64,000 nucleotides of DNA from Acidihalobacter prosperus (GCF_000754095.2 NZ_JQSG02000002.1:341585-405584), one strand, 5' to 3'; numbered from the stretch's first letter, positions 33,710 through 43,378 are shown. Made by a program: numbers and translations. The notes: generated from the sequence alone by a model not told the origin.

Positions 33710-33977
33710 CGCCCACCTCCACTGAATACCGGAACGGCAGTTGCGCTAGCAGCATTCGGACCAACCCGCGAGCCCCACCAAACCGCGGCGGCGCGAAGCA
33801 GGCGCGCCTCCGGCGCACCAGGACGAGGCAATCCTGCCAGGCGCGCACCGAGGTGCGGCACGTCGCACCAGAATAAGCGTTTCGAATTGGTTCCGCGGCC
33901 GATCAGCCACCACAATCAACAGTGCGACATGGCCGCCGCCCGCTGCCGGACGAACCGCCCATAACCCATAAGACACC

Positions 33978-35231
33978 ATGAGCCGACCGCCCGCTCAGGC
34001 TGACCAGAATCCTACCGCCATGCCGCGTAACGATGCTCCCCAGCATGCCGACGTCTCCACCGCACCCGCGGCCATGCGTCCGGTCAGCCTGCGCTTCGAA
34101 TCCTCGCTGCTGGAGCAGGCCTACCATCATTTCTATACCCAGTGGCTGCGCGGTCAGGCGCGCATCGCCATCGGCATCGGGATCTTCCTGTTCATCCTGG
34201 ACGGCCTGATCGACCTGACCCTCTCCCAGGCCGACCTGAGCCGGGTCTGGACGCTGCGGCTGATCCTCGTGTTGATCGGTCTCGTCGGTCTCGGCTACAC
34301 CTACACGCATCGTTTCGAACGCCACAACCAGGTGCCGATGGCCCTGCTCAGCCTGATCGGCGCCGGCGGCCTGATCGCCATTCAACTGAGCCTGGGTTCG
34401 GGCGAGGCCATCCGCTACTTTCCTAGCCTGATGCTGACCACCTTCTGGGCCTACCTGTTTCTCGGCCTGCGCTTCACCAGCGCGCTCGCCACCGGCGTGG
34501 CGATATTCATCATCTACAACCTCTCGCAGCGCTTTCAGCATCTCCCCGACATCCTGCTGCTGGATCAGAACTACGATCTGCTGGCCGCCAACGTCATTGC
34601 CGCATTTGCCGCCTATTTCTCCGAACGCCAGCGACGCACCCTGTTCCACCAGCGTTGCCTGATCGACCAGGAACGCCAGGTGCACCTGCAGCATGCGATG
34701 GAGGACGAACTGACCCGGCTGCCGAACCGCCGTCACCTGGAACAGAGCCTGGAGCGCCTGCTCGGCGAGGAAGGCATGCAGGCGCATGCCGGGCTGTTCG
34801 TCGATATCGACCATTTCAAACCCGTCAACGACCGCTACGGCCACGAGGTCGGCGATGCCGCGCTGCGCATCATCGCGCAGCGCATCCGCCAGGCCACGCG
34901 CGACAGCGACATCGTCTGCCGCCTGGGCGGCGACGAGTTCTTCGTGATCCTGATGGACGTCGAGGGCACCGACGCCGCCCAGCGGGTCGCGGACAAGCTT
35001 CTGTCCTCGCTGCAGCAGCCGCTGACGATCGACGCGCCCGACGGCGAGCGCGTACGCTGCACCATCAGCGCCAGCCTGGGCATCATCACCTTCCCCTTCG
35101 AGGATGCCACCCCATCGACCATCCTCAGCCGCGCGGATCGCGCCATGTACCGCGCCAAGGCCGCGGGGCGCAACGGCTACGCGCTCTTCGACCCGCAGCT
35201 GGATCTCCAGGGCAGATCGTCCAACGCCTGA
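33978..35231 (+). CDS. Membrane-bound diguanylate cyclase
   Basis: 417 residues. About 50 soluble N-terminal residues precede about six transmembrane helices (62-215), then a short helical linker and a GGDEF domain (about 240-405). Catalytic GGDEF is at 317-321, with [16 protein letters not shown] upstream. The I-site RDSD is at 308-311, giving expected feedback control. It is 130 bp upstream of the SatP acetate transporter gene. Internal ATG codons (residues 15 and 33) could also serve as starts. Confidence 0.93.
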   Translation: MSRPPAQADQNPTAMPRNDAPQHADVSTAPAAMRPVSLRFESSLLEQAYHHFYTQWLRGQARIAIGIGIFLFILDGLIDLTLSQADLSRVWTLRLILVLIGLVGLGYTYTHRFERHNQVPMALLSLIGAGGLIAIQLSLGSGEAIRYFPSLMLTTFWAYLFLGLRFTSALATGVAIFIIYNLSQRFQHLPDILLLDQNYDLLAANVIAAFAAYFSERQRRTLFHQRCLIDQERQVHLQHAMEDELTRLPNRRHLEQSLERLLGEEGMQAHAGLFVDIDHFKPVNDRYGHEVGDAALRIIAQRIRQATRDSDIVCRLGGDEFFVILMDVEGTDAAQRVADKLLSSLQQPLTIDAPDGERVRCTISASLGIITFPFEDATPSTILSRADRAMYRAKAAGRNGYALFDPQLDLQGRSSNA

Positions 35232-35361
35232 AACACAACCCGAAGCTGGACATCGCCGTCCAGTCCCGGAGAATAGTGGGGGGCTCAAACGAATCGCCCT
35301 CCATACGGCCCCGCGCCGGACACACACCACAACAAGACAGCACTCAGCGAGGAGTGATCAC

Positions 35362-35949
35362 ATGCAAACCCAAGACACCATCAAGATCGCCGATACCACG
35401 GCCAATCCGGCTCCGCTGGGGCTGATGGCCTTCGGCATGACCACCGTCCTGCTCAATCTGCACAACGCGGGCTTCATCGCGCTGGACACCATGATTCTCG
35501 CCATGGGCATTTTCTACGGCGGCATCGCCCAGGTCATCGCCGGCCTGATGGAATGGAAAAAGCGCAACACCTTCGGCACCGTGGCCTTCACTTCCTACGG
35601 CTTCTTCTGGCTCACCCTGGTCGCCTTGATCGTGATGCCCAAGATGAACGTCGGCGTGGCGGCCACCGGCGCCCAGGATCTGGGGGCCTACCTGCTCATG
35701 TGGGGGCTGTTCACCGCCATCCTGTTCGTACCGACGTTGCGCATCAACCGCGCCCTGCAGGTGGTGTTCGCCACCCTGACCGTACTGTTCGTGCTGCTCG
35801 CCGCGGCCGAATTCACCGGCAACAAGGCCATCGCCACCTTCGCCGGCTATGAGGGTATTTTCTGCGGTCTGTCGGCCATGTACGCCGGCATGGCACAGAT
35901 ATGGAACGAGATCTTCGGCCGCGAAGTGGCGCCGATCGGCGCCGTCTGA
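35362..35949 (+). CDS. satP: Acetate/succinate transporter, GPR1/FUN34/YaaH family
   Basis: 195 residues, six membrane helices. The signature [11 protein letters not shown] is at residues 15-25. SatP homologues form hexameric channels that move acetate and other short monocarboxylates with protons. [22 protein letters not shown] and the SYGFFW stretch are also typical. GAGGAG precedes the ATG. It is followed by a strong hairpin and sits between two c-di-GMP genes. Confidence 0.93.
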   Translation: MQTQDTIKIADTTANPAPLGLMAFGMTTVLLNLHNAGFIALDTMILAMGIFYGGIAQVIAGLMEWKKRNTFGTVAFTSYGFFWLTLVALIVMPKMNVGVAATGAQDLGAYLLMWGLFTAILFVPTLRINRALQVVFATLTVLFVLLAAAEFTGNKAIATFAGYEGIFCGLSAMYAGMAQIWNEIFGREVAPIGAV

Positions 35950-35968
35950 GCGCTTCGCCCCGATCGCC

Positions 35969-35997
35969 ATCGCCCCCGGTCATTTGCCGGGGGCGAT
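35969..35997 (+). terminator. Terminator-like hairpin after satP
   Basis: An 11-bp perfect stem (ATCGCCCCCGG with CCGGGGGCGAT) and 7-nt loop lie 20 bp after the stop. The downstream sequence lacks a T-run, so termination may be partial. Confidence 0.65.
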
Positions 35998-36083
35998 TGG
36001 ACAGGGCTTTTCCACCCGTCTATTAAACTAAGGGATAGCTCAGACTTATTCTAAATGACCCATCATCGAGACGTCCGCCAGGG

Positions 36084-39053
36084 ATGAGCGTCGCACGACA
36101 CCGATTCGTCAGCCTGAGAACGCAGCTCCTCGGACTGCTTCTGCTCGCCGTCCTGCCCGGACTCGCCGCCCTCGTCGTGCTGTCTCACCTGAATCGGGAG
36201 TCGAACCGCGACACCGCGATCCGCGAAGGCGAGCACCTGGCCGAGATGGTCGGCTGGGGTCAGAGCCAGGCGCTGCGCACCGCCCTCGACGAACTCCACC
36301 ATCTCGCCGATCTCTATCGCCTGGTGCCCACCGGCGAGCCCGAGGCGTGCAATCGGTTGATGCGGCAGTTCATCAATCAGCACCCGAGCTATCTCAATGC
36401 CGGACTGATTGCGCCCAACGGGCGTATCGTCTGCAGCGCGCTGCCCTTCAAGCCCGACACCGACCTCAGCGACCGCAGCTACTTCAGGCAAGCCATGGCC
36501 GGCGACGGCCCGGGCGTGGGCGAATACCAGGTAGGGCGCCTGACCGGCCAGCCCAGCCTTAACATCGGGTTGCCGATCCGCAACCTGCGCAAGCTATCCA
36601 CGGGCGTACTCTACCTGGCCGTCAGCCTCGACTGGTTCGCGCAGGCCGTGCGCAATCCCGCCCTGCCGGCCGGCGCCTACGTGGCCATGATCGACCAAAG
36701 CGGGCACATACTCACCCGCTACCCGCAGGCCGCGAGCGCCATCGGCACGCGTTTCCCGCTGCATGCGGTCTTCAGCGCCCCCAAGGCCGATTCGGTGGAC
36801 AATGCCACCGAATACCGGATCGCGCGCGGCGAACGATGGATCTACATACACAACCCCCTGTCCATCGGCCAGGGGCAATCCCCGATCTACACCATCGTCG
36901 CCATCCCGGCGCAACAGATCGACGGGCCGATCGACCGGCAGTTCCAGCTCACGCTTGCCATCGTGCTCGCCTCAAGCCTGCTGGTGCTGCTGCTCGCCTG
37001 GTTCGGCGCGCGGCGCATGGTCCTCAAGCCCTTGCAACGCCTTACCCAGGCCGCCACCCTGATCGGCCGGGGGCAACACGGCGATTTCGACTGGCCCGAC
37101 AACCGCAACGAATTCGGCACGCTCGGCCGCGCATTCCGACAGATGGACCAGGAACTCGCCGCACGCGATACGGAAATCAAGCATGCGCAGCGGGCCCTGA
37201 AGACCCTCGGCGAGGCCAACCGCTCCCTGATCAAGGCCGTGGACGAAACGAGTTTTCTGCAACGGATGTGCGAGATTGCCGTAGCCGAGGGCGGCTATAT
37301 CGCCGCCTGGATCGGCCTGGCCCGCTCCGACGGCGCCATCGAGCTGGTGGCCGGCCACACGCAGCCCGGCACCGAAATCGACCAGCTGCCGACGCGGATC
37401 GCGCTACGCTGGGACGACACGCTCCACGGCCGCGGCCCGGTCGGGCAGACGATCCGCAGCGGCCGGCCGCGCGTGTTCCGCCCTGACGAGGACGATCCGG
37501 CCTTCGCGGCCTGGCGCGCCCTGCTGGGCGAAGCCGGCGTGCGCCTTTCGGTCGCCCTGCCCCTGATTCTCCAGGAAGGCGTGGCCGGCGTGTTGATCAT
37601 CCACAACCGCGAGCCGCATGCCTTTCAACCGCGGGAAGTCGGCACCCTGAGCGAACTCGCCGCCGACATCGGTTTCGGCATCACCGGCCTACGCCTCAAG
37701 CAACGGCATCGCGAGGCCAGACGGGCCATACGCGAGGCTTCGCGCTACGACCCGGTGACCGGCACGCTCAGCCGCTCGTCCTTCTACCGCCGCTTCTCGC
37801 AATGGGTGCGCCGTCGCCACAAGCAGGAGCAACTGCTGGCCGTGGTGATCGTCAATGTCTGCCAGTTCGGCGCCGTGAACGTGGCCTTCGGCTACGAGCA
37901 GGGCGACCACATCCTCGCGGAGATCGGCATGCGGCTGCAATCGCTCGAGCCCGAACCGCTGGCGGTGGGGCGCTGGGGCGGCGCCGAATTCGCCCTGCTG
38001 ATCGAGGTGGCTCAGCAACATGCGCTGGACGATATCGTCGAGCACCTCAGCCGCGCGCTGGATCCGCCCGTCACCACGGCCCAGATCGAGCTCAAGGCCG
38101 AGACTTGCATCGGCCTGTCGGTTTACCCGGCCCACGGCGAACAGGTCGGGCAGCTGCTCACGCGCGCGCGCGCCGCCATGGAACGCGCGCGCGGCCTGGG
38201 CACGCGTTATGCCGTCCACGAGGGTTCGCCCGAACGCGAGGCCACCCGACATCTGCAGATACTCACCCACCTGCGCACCGCCCTGGACGACGACCAGCTT
38301 TCCCTGCACTACCAGCCCAAGATCGATCTCGCCAGCGGCCGGGTCAGCGGCGTGGAAGCGCTCATGCGCTGGCAGCACCCGGAATGGGGCAATGTCCGGC
38401 CCGACGAATTCATCCCGCTGACCGAACAGACGCGGCTGATTCAGCCGCTCACCGAATGGACGCTGCAGCAGGCCCTGCGCGATCGCCGCTTCATGCTGCA
38501 ACGGGGTATTGACGTCCCCATTGCCGTCAATCTTTCGTCCGGTCTGCTGCGCAGCCGCGAAATCGTGCGCATGGTGGCGCAAGTGCTGTCCGAGCCGCCC
38601 GGCAACGGCTGGCTGCAGCTGGAACTGACCGAAACGGCCATGATGGAGGACCCCGAGCGCAGCCTGCAGATTCTGCGCGAGCTGGTCGAACTGGGCGCCC
38701 CGATTCATGTCGACGACTTCGGTGCCGGCTATTCCTCGCTCGGCTATCTGCAACGCCTGCCGGTGGACACCATCAAGATAGACCGCGTACTGATCCAGCA
38801 TGTCGACCGCGACGCCCGCAGCGCCGCCCTCACCGGCGCCGCGGCCGAATTCGCCCACGTGCTCGGCCTCAAGGTCATCGCCGAAGGCGTCGAAACCGCG
38901 ACCCTTTACCGCCAGCTCGCCGACCTCGGCTGCGACGCCGTACAAGGCTATTTCATCGCCCGCCCGATGCCGCGCACCGATTTCATCGACTGGTTCGAAC
39001 GCCAGGGCGGCCGCTTCGCGCCGCCGGCGGATGCGGATACCGATACGGGCTGA
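36084..39053 (+). CDS. Cache-HAMP-GAF-GGDEF-EAL c-di-GMP phosphodiesterase
   Basis: 989 residues. TM1 about 13-34, periplasmic Cache-type sensor about 35-290 (SDRSYFRQAMAGDGPGVGEYQVGRLTG), TM2 about 292-312, HAMP, GAF about 395-555, GGDEF-like about 570-720, EAL about 730-980. The GGDEF motif is degenerate (GGAEF near 632) and the usual Asp of the metal site is lost in VNVCQFGAVNVA, so no cyclase activity is expected. The EAL domain keeps EALMRW, the Asn of NLSSG, ELTET, HVDDFGAGYSS, IKIDR and EGVET, so it should hydrolyse c-di-GMP. The AGGG preceding the ATG is too close for an ideal Shine-Dalgarno. Confidence 0.92.
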   Translation: MSVARHRFVSLRTQLLGLLLLAVLPGLAALVVLSHLNRESNRDTAIREGEHLAEMVGWGQSQALRTALDELHHLADLYRLVPTGEPEACNRLMRQFINQHPSYLNAGLIAPNGRIVCSALPFKPDTDLSDRSYFRQAMAGDGPGVGEYQVGRLTGQPSLNIGLPIRNLRKLSTGVLYLAVSLDWFAQAVRNPALPAGAYVAMIDQSGHILTRYPQAASAIGTRFPLHAVFSAPKADSVDNATEYRIARGERWIYIHNPLSIGQGQSPIYTIVAIPAQQIDGPIDRQFQLTLAIVLASSLLVLLLAWFGARRMVLKPLQRLTQAATLIGRGQHGDFDWPDNRNEFGTLGRAFRQMDQELAARDTEIKHAQRALKTLGEANRSLIKAVDETSFLQRMCEIAVAEGGYIAAWIGLARSDGAIELVAGHTQPGTEIDQLPTRIALRWDDTLHGRGPVGQTIRSGRPRVFRPDEDDPAFAAWRALLGEAGVRLSVALPLILQEGVAGVLIIHNREPHAFQPREVGTLSELAADIGFGITGLRLKQRHREARRAIREASRYDPVTGTLSRSSFYRRFSQWVRRRHKQEQLLAVVIVNVCQFGAVNVAFGYEQGDHILAEIGMRLQSLEPEPLAVGRWGGAEFALLIEVAQQHALDDIVEHLSRALDPPVTTAQIELKAETCIGLSVYPAHGEQVGQLLTRARAAMERARGLGTRYAVHEGSPEREATRHLQILTHLRTALDDDQLSLHYQPKIDLASGRVSGVEALMRWQHPEWGNVRPDEFIPLTEQTRLIQPLTEWTLQQALRDRRFMLQRGIDVPIAVNLSSGLLRSREIVRMVAQVLSEPPGNGWLQLELTETAMMEDPERSLQILRELVELGAPIHVDDFGAGYSSLGYLQRLPVDTIKIDRVLIQHVDRDARSAALTGAAAEFAHVLGLKVIAEGVETATLYRQLADLGCDAVQGYFIARPMPRTDFIDWFERQGGRFAPPADADTDTG

Positions 39054-39054
39054 A

Positions 39055-40224
39055 TCAGCCGCCGAAGACGCGCTGCAGACGCAAAAGCGCCTCCTCCAGC
39101 ACCGCCCGCGACGTGGCGAAATTCAGGCGCATGTAGCCCTCGCCGCCCGGACCGAAGTCGGTGCCCGGGTTCAGCCCCAGCCGTGCGACCTGCACCATGC
39201 GCCGCTGCAGCACGGCATCGTCCAACCCGAGTCGGCGACAATCCAGCCAGGCCAGATAGCCGAATTCCGGCGGGCGGTAACCCACGGAGGGGACGACCTC
39301 GGCCAGCCGCTGCCCCAGCCAATCGGCGGTCTCGGCCAGATAGGACACCAGTTCGCGCAGCCAGGCGTCGCCCTCGCGCCAGGCCGCTTCCGCGGCCACC
39401 AGCGCGAACAGATTCGCTTCCGCAAGACCGCCGATGCGCAGCGCCTGCTCGAAACGTTCGCGCAGGGCGATATCGGCCGTGACCGCAACGGCCAGTTCCA
39501 GACCGGCGATGTTGAAGCTCTTGCCCGCGGACAGCAGCGTGATCACGCCGGCCTCGGCGCCTGGCAGGCTGCCGAAGGGCCGGTGCCGGGCGGACGCATG
39601 ATAGGACAGATCGCCGTGCACCTCGTCGCTGACCACGATCACGCCATGGCGTCGTGCGAGCGCGAACAGGCGGCTCAGCTCCTCCTGGGTCCACACTCGC
39701 CCGACCGGATTGTGCGGCGAACACAGCAGCAGCATGCGTGCCTGCGGCATCAGGCTTTCGAGCTGCGGCCAGTCGATCCGGTAGCCTTCCGGCGTTTCCA
39801 GCAGCGGGCTGGCCAGCAGCCGCCGGCCATGCGCCTCCACTGCGCCGATCAGGTGCGGATAGACCGGCGTCATGACGACCACGCCCTCATCGGGCGCCGT
39901 CAGCGCGCGGACCGCCGCGTAAAGCGCCGGTACCACGCCGCGCAGGATGCTGACGTGGTTTTCATCCACGTGCCAGCCGTGCCAGCGCGCGTACCAGCCG
40001 CACACGGCCCGCTTGAGTTCGGCATTGAAAAACGGATAACCGTAAACCGGATGCGCGGCGCGCGCCTGAATCGCCTGCGACACGCAGGCCGGTGCGGGAA
40101 AATCCATGTCCGCCACCCACAGGGGCAGGACATCGGCGCCGAACCGTGCCTTGCGTCCGTCCCATTTCAGGGATGCGGTGCCCAGACGTTCGGGCGTGAT
40201 CGTGGGATCGAAGCCATTGCGCAT
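39055..40224 (-). CDS. MalY/PatB-type cystathionine beta-lyase (PLP enzyme)
   Basis: 389 residues, fold-type I aminotransferase superfamily, MalY/PatB branch. The PLP Lys is in LLSAGKSFNIAG, with the Asp/Tyr-type ring contacts in VSDEVHGDLSYH and the NPVGRVWTQEEL loop. LWVADMDFPAP near the N-terminus is diagnostic of this group of C-S lyases, which release homocysteine or thiols from S-conjugates. AAGGAGA precedes the ATG at 40224. It ends 1 bp from the EAL protein gene, converging. Confidence 0.93.
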   Translation of the reverse strand: MRNGFDPTITPERLGTASLKWDGRKARFGADVLPLWVADMDFPAPACVSQAIQARAAHPVYGYPFFNAELKRAVCGWYARWHGWHVDENHVSILRGVVPALYAAVRALTAPDEGVVVMTPVYPHLIGAVEAHGRRLLASPLLETPEGYRIDWPQLESLMPQARMLLLCSPHNPVGRVWTQEELSRLFALARRHGVIVVSDEVHGDLSYHASARHRPFGSLPGAEAGVITLLSAGKSFNIAGLELAVAVTADIALRERFEQALRIGGLAEANLFALVAAEAAWREGDAWLRELVSYLAETADWLGQRLAEVVPSVGYRPPEFGYLAWLDCRRLGLDDAVLQRRMVQVARLGLNPGTDFGPGGEGYMRLNFATSRAVLEEALLRLQRVFGG

Positions 40225-40383
40225 GCCGTCTCCTTCGCTTGCTGGACCGATGGGATCGATGGCCGGCACCCAGATCTGGGTTCGGCAGCGGTCAGCATAT
40301 CATCCGCATGCGGCGATGCCGGACACGCATGCGCTATCATGCCCAGCCCGGGCCGCATGCGGCCGCACACGACGGAATCCTCA

Positions 40384-40557
40384 ATGACCCAGCGCGCCTT
40401 CGCCATCCTGTTCGCATCCGCCTTGCTGCTGCTCCTGCAGGGGTGCAGCCAACTTCCGCCGCTGCACTACGGCGCCGAGGCGGGAGATGGCGCGAAACCC
40501 ATCTGTATCGAACACATGCGCGGCGCGTGCCCGCTCGATAGCCGTCCGGCCAACTGA
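40384..40557 (+). CDS. Small lipoprotein
   Basis: 57 residues. Signal peptide MTQRAFAILFASALLLLLQGC with lipobox LLQGC (Cys 21), followed by a 36-residue mature part with three further Cys/His/Met positions (ICIEHMRGACPLD). No family is recognised. Codon use fits. The acetyltransferase gene begins 8 bp after its stop, so the two are likely co-transcribed. Confidence 0.7.
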   Translation: MTQRAFAILFASALLLLLQGCSQLPPLHYGAEAGDGAKPICIEHMRGACPLDSRPAN

Positions 40558-40565
40558 GCACGGCG

Positions 40566-41105
40566 ATGACGGCTTGGCGGATCCGGCCGCTGCAGGCGGG
40601 CGACGAATCCGCGCTCTGGGAAATGATCCTGGATGTCGCGCAGGCCGGCGAAAGCTACCCCTACGCCCCTGACATCACGCGCGCCGAGGGCCTGCGCCAG
40701 TGGTGCGAACTGCCGCTCGAAACCCATGTCGCCGTGGCGGGCGAACGCGTGCTCGGCGGCTATTACATCAAGGCCAACCAGGGCGGCCCCGGTGGACACG
40801 TATGCAATTGCGGCTACCTGGTTGCCTCGCAGGCGCGCGGCCGGGGCGTGGCCACCGCGCTGCACGCGCACTCGCTTGAAACGGCGAAACGGCTGGGCTT
40901 CCTCGCCATGCAGTACAACCTGGTGGTGTCGACCAACACGGTCGCGGTGAGGCTCTGGCAGAAGCTCGGCTTCGCGATCGTCGGCACGCTGCCGCGCGCC
41001 TTCCGGCACCGAACGCTGGGGCTGGTGGATGCCTACGTGATGTACCGCTGGCTCGGCGACGACGCGCCCGCCGATCAGCCGGGCTTGCGCCCGACGAACA
41101 GGTAA
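40566..41105 (+). CDS. GNAT-family N-acetyltransferase
   Basis: 179 residues. Acetyl-CoA-binding motif A is CGYLVASQARGRGVATALHAHSLE (about 78-101), followed by AVRLWQKLGFAIVGTLPRAFRH, typical of the YhhY/ribosomal-protein-acetylase-like group. The acceptor is unknown. Its last 31 bp overlap the 3' end of the btaB-like gene on the other strand, a convergent overlap. Confidence 0.9.
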   Translation: MTAWRIRPLQAGDESALWEMILDVAQAGESYPYAPDITRAEGLRQWCELPLETHVAVAGERVLGGYYIKANQGGPGGHVCNCGYLVASQARGRGVATALHAHSLETAKRLGFLAMQYNLVVSTNTVAVRLWQKLGFAIVGTLPRAFRHRTLGLVDAYVMYRWLGDDAPADQPGLRPTNR

Positions 41106-41806
41106 TAGGGCACGCGCAGGCCCGGGAGGTACGGCACGGGTGCACGTCGCTCTTCGATCCGGAGCACGTCCAAACGGCCCATCAGATAGGGCAGATGGTC
41201 GGGGCTCGGCCGCACGCCGTCATGGCCGAACCAGGCCGGCCAGAAATGTCGTGCCAGCGCACCGTGACGCACCAGCCCCGGCGCAGGATGCGGCCGCGAG
41301 ACATAGAAATCCACCACGCCGAGCACCCCGCCCGGCTTGAGCAGGCGCAGGGCGTTGTCCACCGCCTCGAACCAGTCCGGTATCATGGTCAGGGCATAGG
41401 CGAAATAGGCCGCATCCATCGGACGCTCCGGCCGATAGCGCGTGGCATCGGCTTCGCGCACCCGCACCTGGTCGTGCCCGGCCCAGCGCCGACGAGCCTG
41501 GGCAAGCAGCGGCGCGCACACGTCCACCAGTTCCGCGACTTCGAGCGAATCGACACGGCCGCTCAAATAGCCCAGATTGCGGCCGGTCCCGGCCCCCAGC
41601 TCGATCAGCCGTCCGCCCGCGGCCGGCAGCTGCGCCGCCACTGCCGATAGCAGGTCGTCCCGGCCATGCAGCAGACGTTCGCGAAATCCGTCGTAGCGGC
41701 TTGCCTGGGGCCCGTAGAAACGATCAAGACGTTCGGCATGGGTCGCGCCGCCCGGCTGGCCACGCAGCAGCGTCCACAGCACGCGGGCATCGTCGCGCAG
41801 GTTCAT
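41075..41806 (-). CDS. btaB: BtaB-like N-methyltransferase (betaine lipid synthesis)
   Basis: 243 residues, class I methyltransferase: IELGAGTGRNLGYL is motif I, AELVDVCAPLLAQA follows, then DAAYFAYALTMIPDW and LLKPGGVLGVVDFYVS. The N-terminal WTLLRGQ, HAERLDRFYGPQASRYDGFRERLL is typical of BtaB. It would trimethylate diacylglyceryl-homoserine made by BtaA to give the betaine lipid DGTS. It starts 3 bp after the btaA stop, which makes this assignment strong. Confidence 0.88.
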   Translation of the reverse strand: MNLRDDARVLWTLLRGQPGGATHAERLDRFYGPQASRYDGFRERLLHGRDDLLSAVAAQLPAAGGRLIELGAGTGRNLGYLSGRVDSLEVAELVDVCAPLLAQARRRWAGHDQVRVREADATRYRPERPMDAAYFAYALTMIPDWFEAVDNALRLLKPGGVLGVVDFYVSRPHPAPGLVRHGALARHFWPAWFGHDGVRPSPDHLPYLMGRLDVLRIEERRAPVPYLPGLRVPYYLFVGRKPG

Positions 41807-41809
41807 CGA

Positions 41810-43006
41810 TCAGGCCGCGTGCTGGGCGATGTGGAAGCCGGCATAGGTATGCACGCGATCATGCGCCTGCAGTTCCGCGGCCAGTTCGCGCTCGAAGCGG
41901 AAACGCTCGTGCAGCCCGCCGATGCCCGGAATATGCAGCGTCTGCAGGTAGCCCGGCTGTGCGTGGGCACTGCGGAAGATCAGGCGGGCATCGGGCGTGG
42001 CGCGCGCCATGATGGCCTGCCATTCCTCCACCAGGGCCTGGGGGTGGTACACGCTCATCCAGTCCATGTGATCGAGTAGCACGAAGCGCGAGAGGCGCTC
42101 GTCGGTCTCGCGCAGAAAACCGGTCACGGTGGTGGTGTGCGGTTGGATGCGGTCGGCCAGTCCGTCCTTGAGCGCGGCGAACCCCTCGGGCTTGAGGTAT
42201 TCCGGGCAGCACTGCGGGGTATAGCGTCCGCGCAGATACAGCGACCAGAAATAGTTGTCGGCGACCGGCAGGCTGCAGAAGACGTATTCCACCGCCTCGC
42301 GGATGAAGCCTGCAATGCCGTTGTCGTGGCTGCGCACGACCTCCTCGCGCTGCGGATGCGGCACGCCCAGCAGGCTCATCGTGAAGGGTCGCGACAGCGC
42401 CCAGTTCATGCCGCGCCCCCAAAGCCGTGGGGCGACGTCGCGATCATAATGCTCGCGCTGCTCGTCGAGATCGCTGGCCGACAATACCCGTTCGACCGCA
42501 TCGCGCAGGCCGGGACGAACCTTCATGTAGGCGCGAAAGCCTCGTGCCACCCAGCCGGAAAGCCCGAAATAGTAGAAACTGCCGCCGCGCCGGCCGGGCA
42601 GGAAGGCGGCGATGTGGCGGTCCCAGTAGCCCTGAGCGAAAGGCGACAGGTCGGCCCGCAGGGCGTCGTGGTAGAGCGCGCGTGCCTCGGCGTGGCGGCC
42701 GTCGCCGAACAGGGCGAAGAAATCGGCATGCGCCAGGCGGCGGATACCGGCGAGCTTGAGTTCGAGCAGCGCGGTCTGGCGCGGATTGGCATCCACGGCA
42801 TGGATGCGCGCCGGCCCGCAGAGCGCGTAATCGAGCACGTTGCAGCCCGCGCTGGTGATCGCCAGCAGGCGGTCGTCGGGGCCGATGTGCAGGGCGCGCC
42901 GGTCGACCGCTGGATCCTCCCAGCAGGTGTTGTAGACCAAAGCGCGCGAATACAAGGCGTTGAACACACCCTGGTTGATGCGGTCGGCTAGGCGGGTACG
43001 GGTCAC
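41810..43006 (-). CDS. btaA: BtaA: SAM:diacylglycerol 3-amino-3-carboxypropyltransferase
   Basis: 398 residues of the DUF3419/BtaA family. It transfers the 3-amino-3-carboxypropyl group of SAM to diacylglycerol, the first step of DGTS betaine lipid synthesis at the membrane. Recognisable are LVYNTCWEDPAVDRRAL, LLAITSAGCNVLDYAL, IHAVDANPRQTALLELKLA and the late VLLDHMDWM. The GTG at 43006 with AGGTG upstream is chosen; a GTG at 43051 would add 15 residues. It is followed at once by btaB. A palindromic hairpin precedes it. Confidence 0.9.
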   Translation of the reverse strand: MTRTRLADRINQGVFNALYSRALVYNTCWEDPAVDRRALHIGPDDRLLAITSAGCNVLDYALCGPARIHAVDANPRQTALLELKLAGIRRLAHADFFALFGDGRHAEARALYHDALRADLSPFAQGYWDRHIAAFLPGRRGGSFYYFGLSGWVARGFRAYMKVRPGLRDAVERVLSASDLDEQREHYDRDVAPRLWGRGMNWALSRPFTMSLLGVPHPQREEVVRSHDNGIAGFIREAVEYVFCSLPVADNYFWSLYLRGRYTPQCCPEYLKPEGFAALKDGLADRIQPHTTTVTGFLRETDERLSRFVLLDHMDWMSVYHPQALVEEWQAIMARATPDARLIFRSAHAQPGYLQTLHIPGIGGLHERFRFERELAAELQAHDRVHTYAGFHIAQHAA

Positions 43007-43086
43007 GGCGGCACCTGTTCGCAGTCGGCTGTCGTCGCGGCAACGCGACACAAGTCTGCGAGTCTAGTGACCGCCTGTGACAAGTC

Positions 43087-43113
43087 CATGACCCCGGCGG
43101 CGCCGGGGTCATG
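43087..43113 (-). terminator. Perfect palindromic hairpin between the 85-residue gene and btaA
   Basis: 27 bp with 13-bp arms (CATGACCCCGGCG and CGCCGGGGTCATG) around one central base. It lies 7 bp past the stop of the upstream small gene on the minus strand. No T-run follows. It may end, attenuate or stabilise that transcript before btaA. Confidence 0.65.
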
Positions 43114-43120
43114 TCACGCC

Positions 43121-43378
43121 TCAGTGGCCGTGCTGGTGCAGGAAGTGCAAATCGCCGAGGTCGTGCAGTTCCAGCGTGCGCGGCGCGATGCGGCGGCTGG
43201 CGCCGTGCTCGAAGACCTCGCTGAGCACCACCTGATACGGCGGCTCGCCGCGGCCCGCCTTGAGCACGCCGAAATGGCGCACGCCGTCGACGAACAGCGA
43301 CACCGGCTGGTCCGCGCCCCACTGCGAAAAGTTGTAGGTCACCTTGCGGGGATAGGCGAGTGCTTCTTCACGCGGCAT
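43121..43378 (-). CDS. Unknown 85-residue cytosolic protein upstream of btaAB
   Basis: 85 residues from the ATG at 43378, which has CAGGAG upstream. Sequence features: YPRKVTYNFSQWGADQPVSLFVDGVRHFG in the first half and a His-rich end (ELHDLGDLHFLHQHGH). It has no signal or membrane segment. A small beta-rich fold is plausible. No family is recognised. It lies on the same strand 115 bp upstream of btaA, separated by a hairpin, so a link to lipid remodelling is possible but unproven. Confidence 0.65.
   Translation of the reverse strand: MPREEALAYPRKVTYNFSQWGADQPVSLFVDGVRHFGVLKAGRGEPPYQVVLSEVFEHGASRRIAPRTLELHDLGDLHFLHQHGH

Noticed and set aside
32327-33964. 545-codon plus-strand frame
   Set aside because: Antisense to the LivJ-type binding-protein gene; the binding-protein frame has a signal peptide and family motifs.
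33903-35330. 475-codon minus-strand frame
   Set aside because: Antisense shadow of the diguanylate cyclase at 33978-35231.
41075-41105. Possible frameshift or misassembly because two genes overlap
   Set aside because: The genes are convergent and both C-termini end normally; a 31-bp tail overlap is unremarkable.
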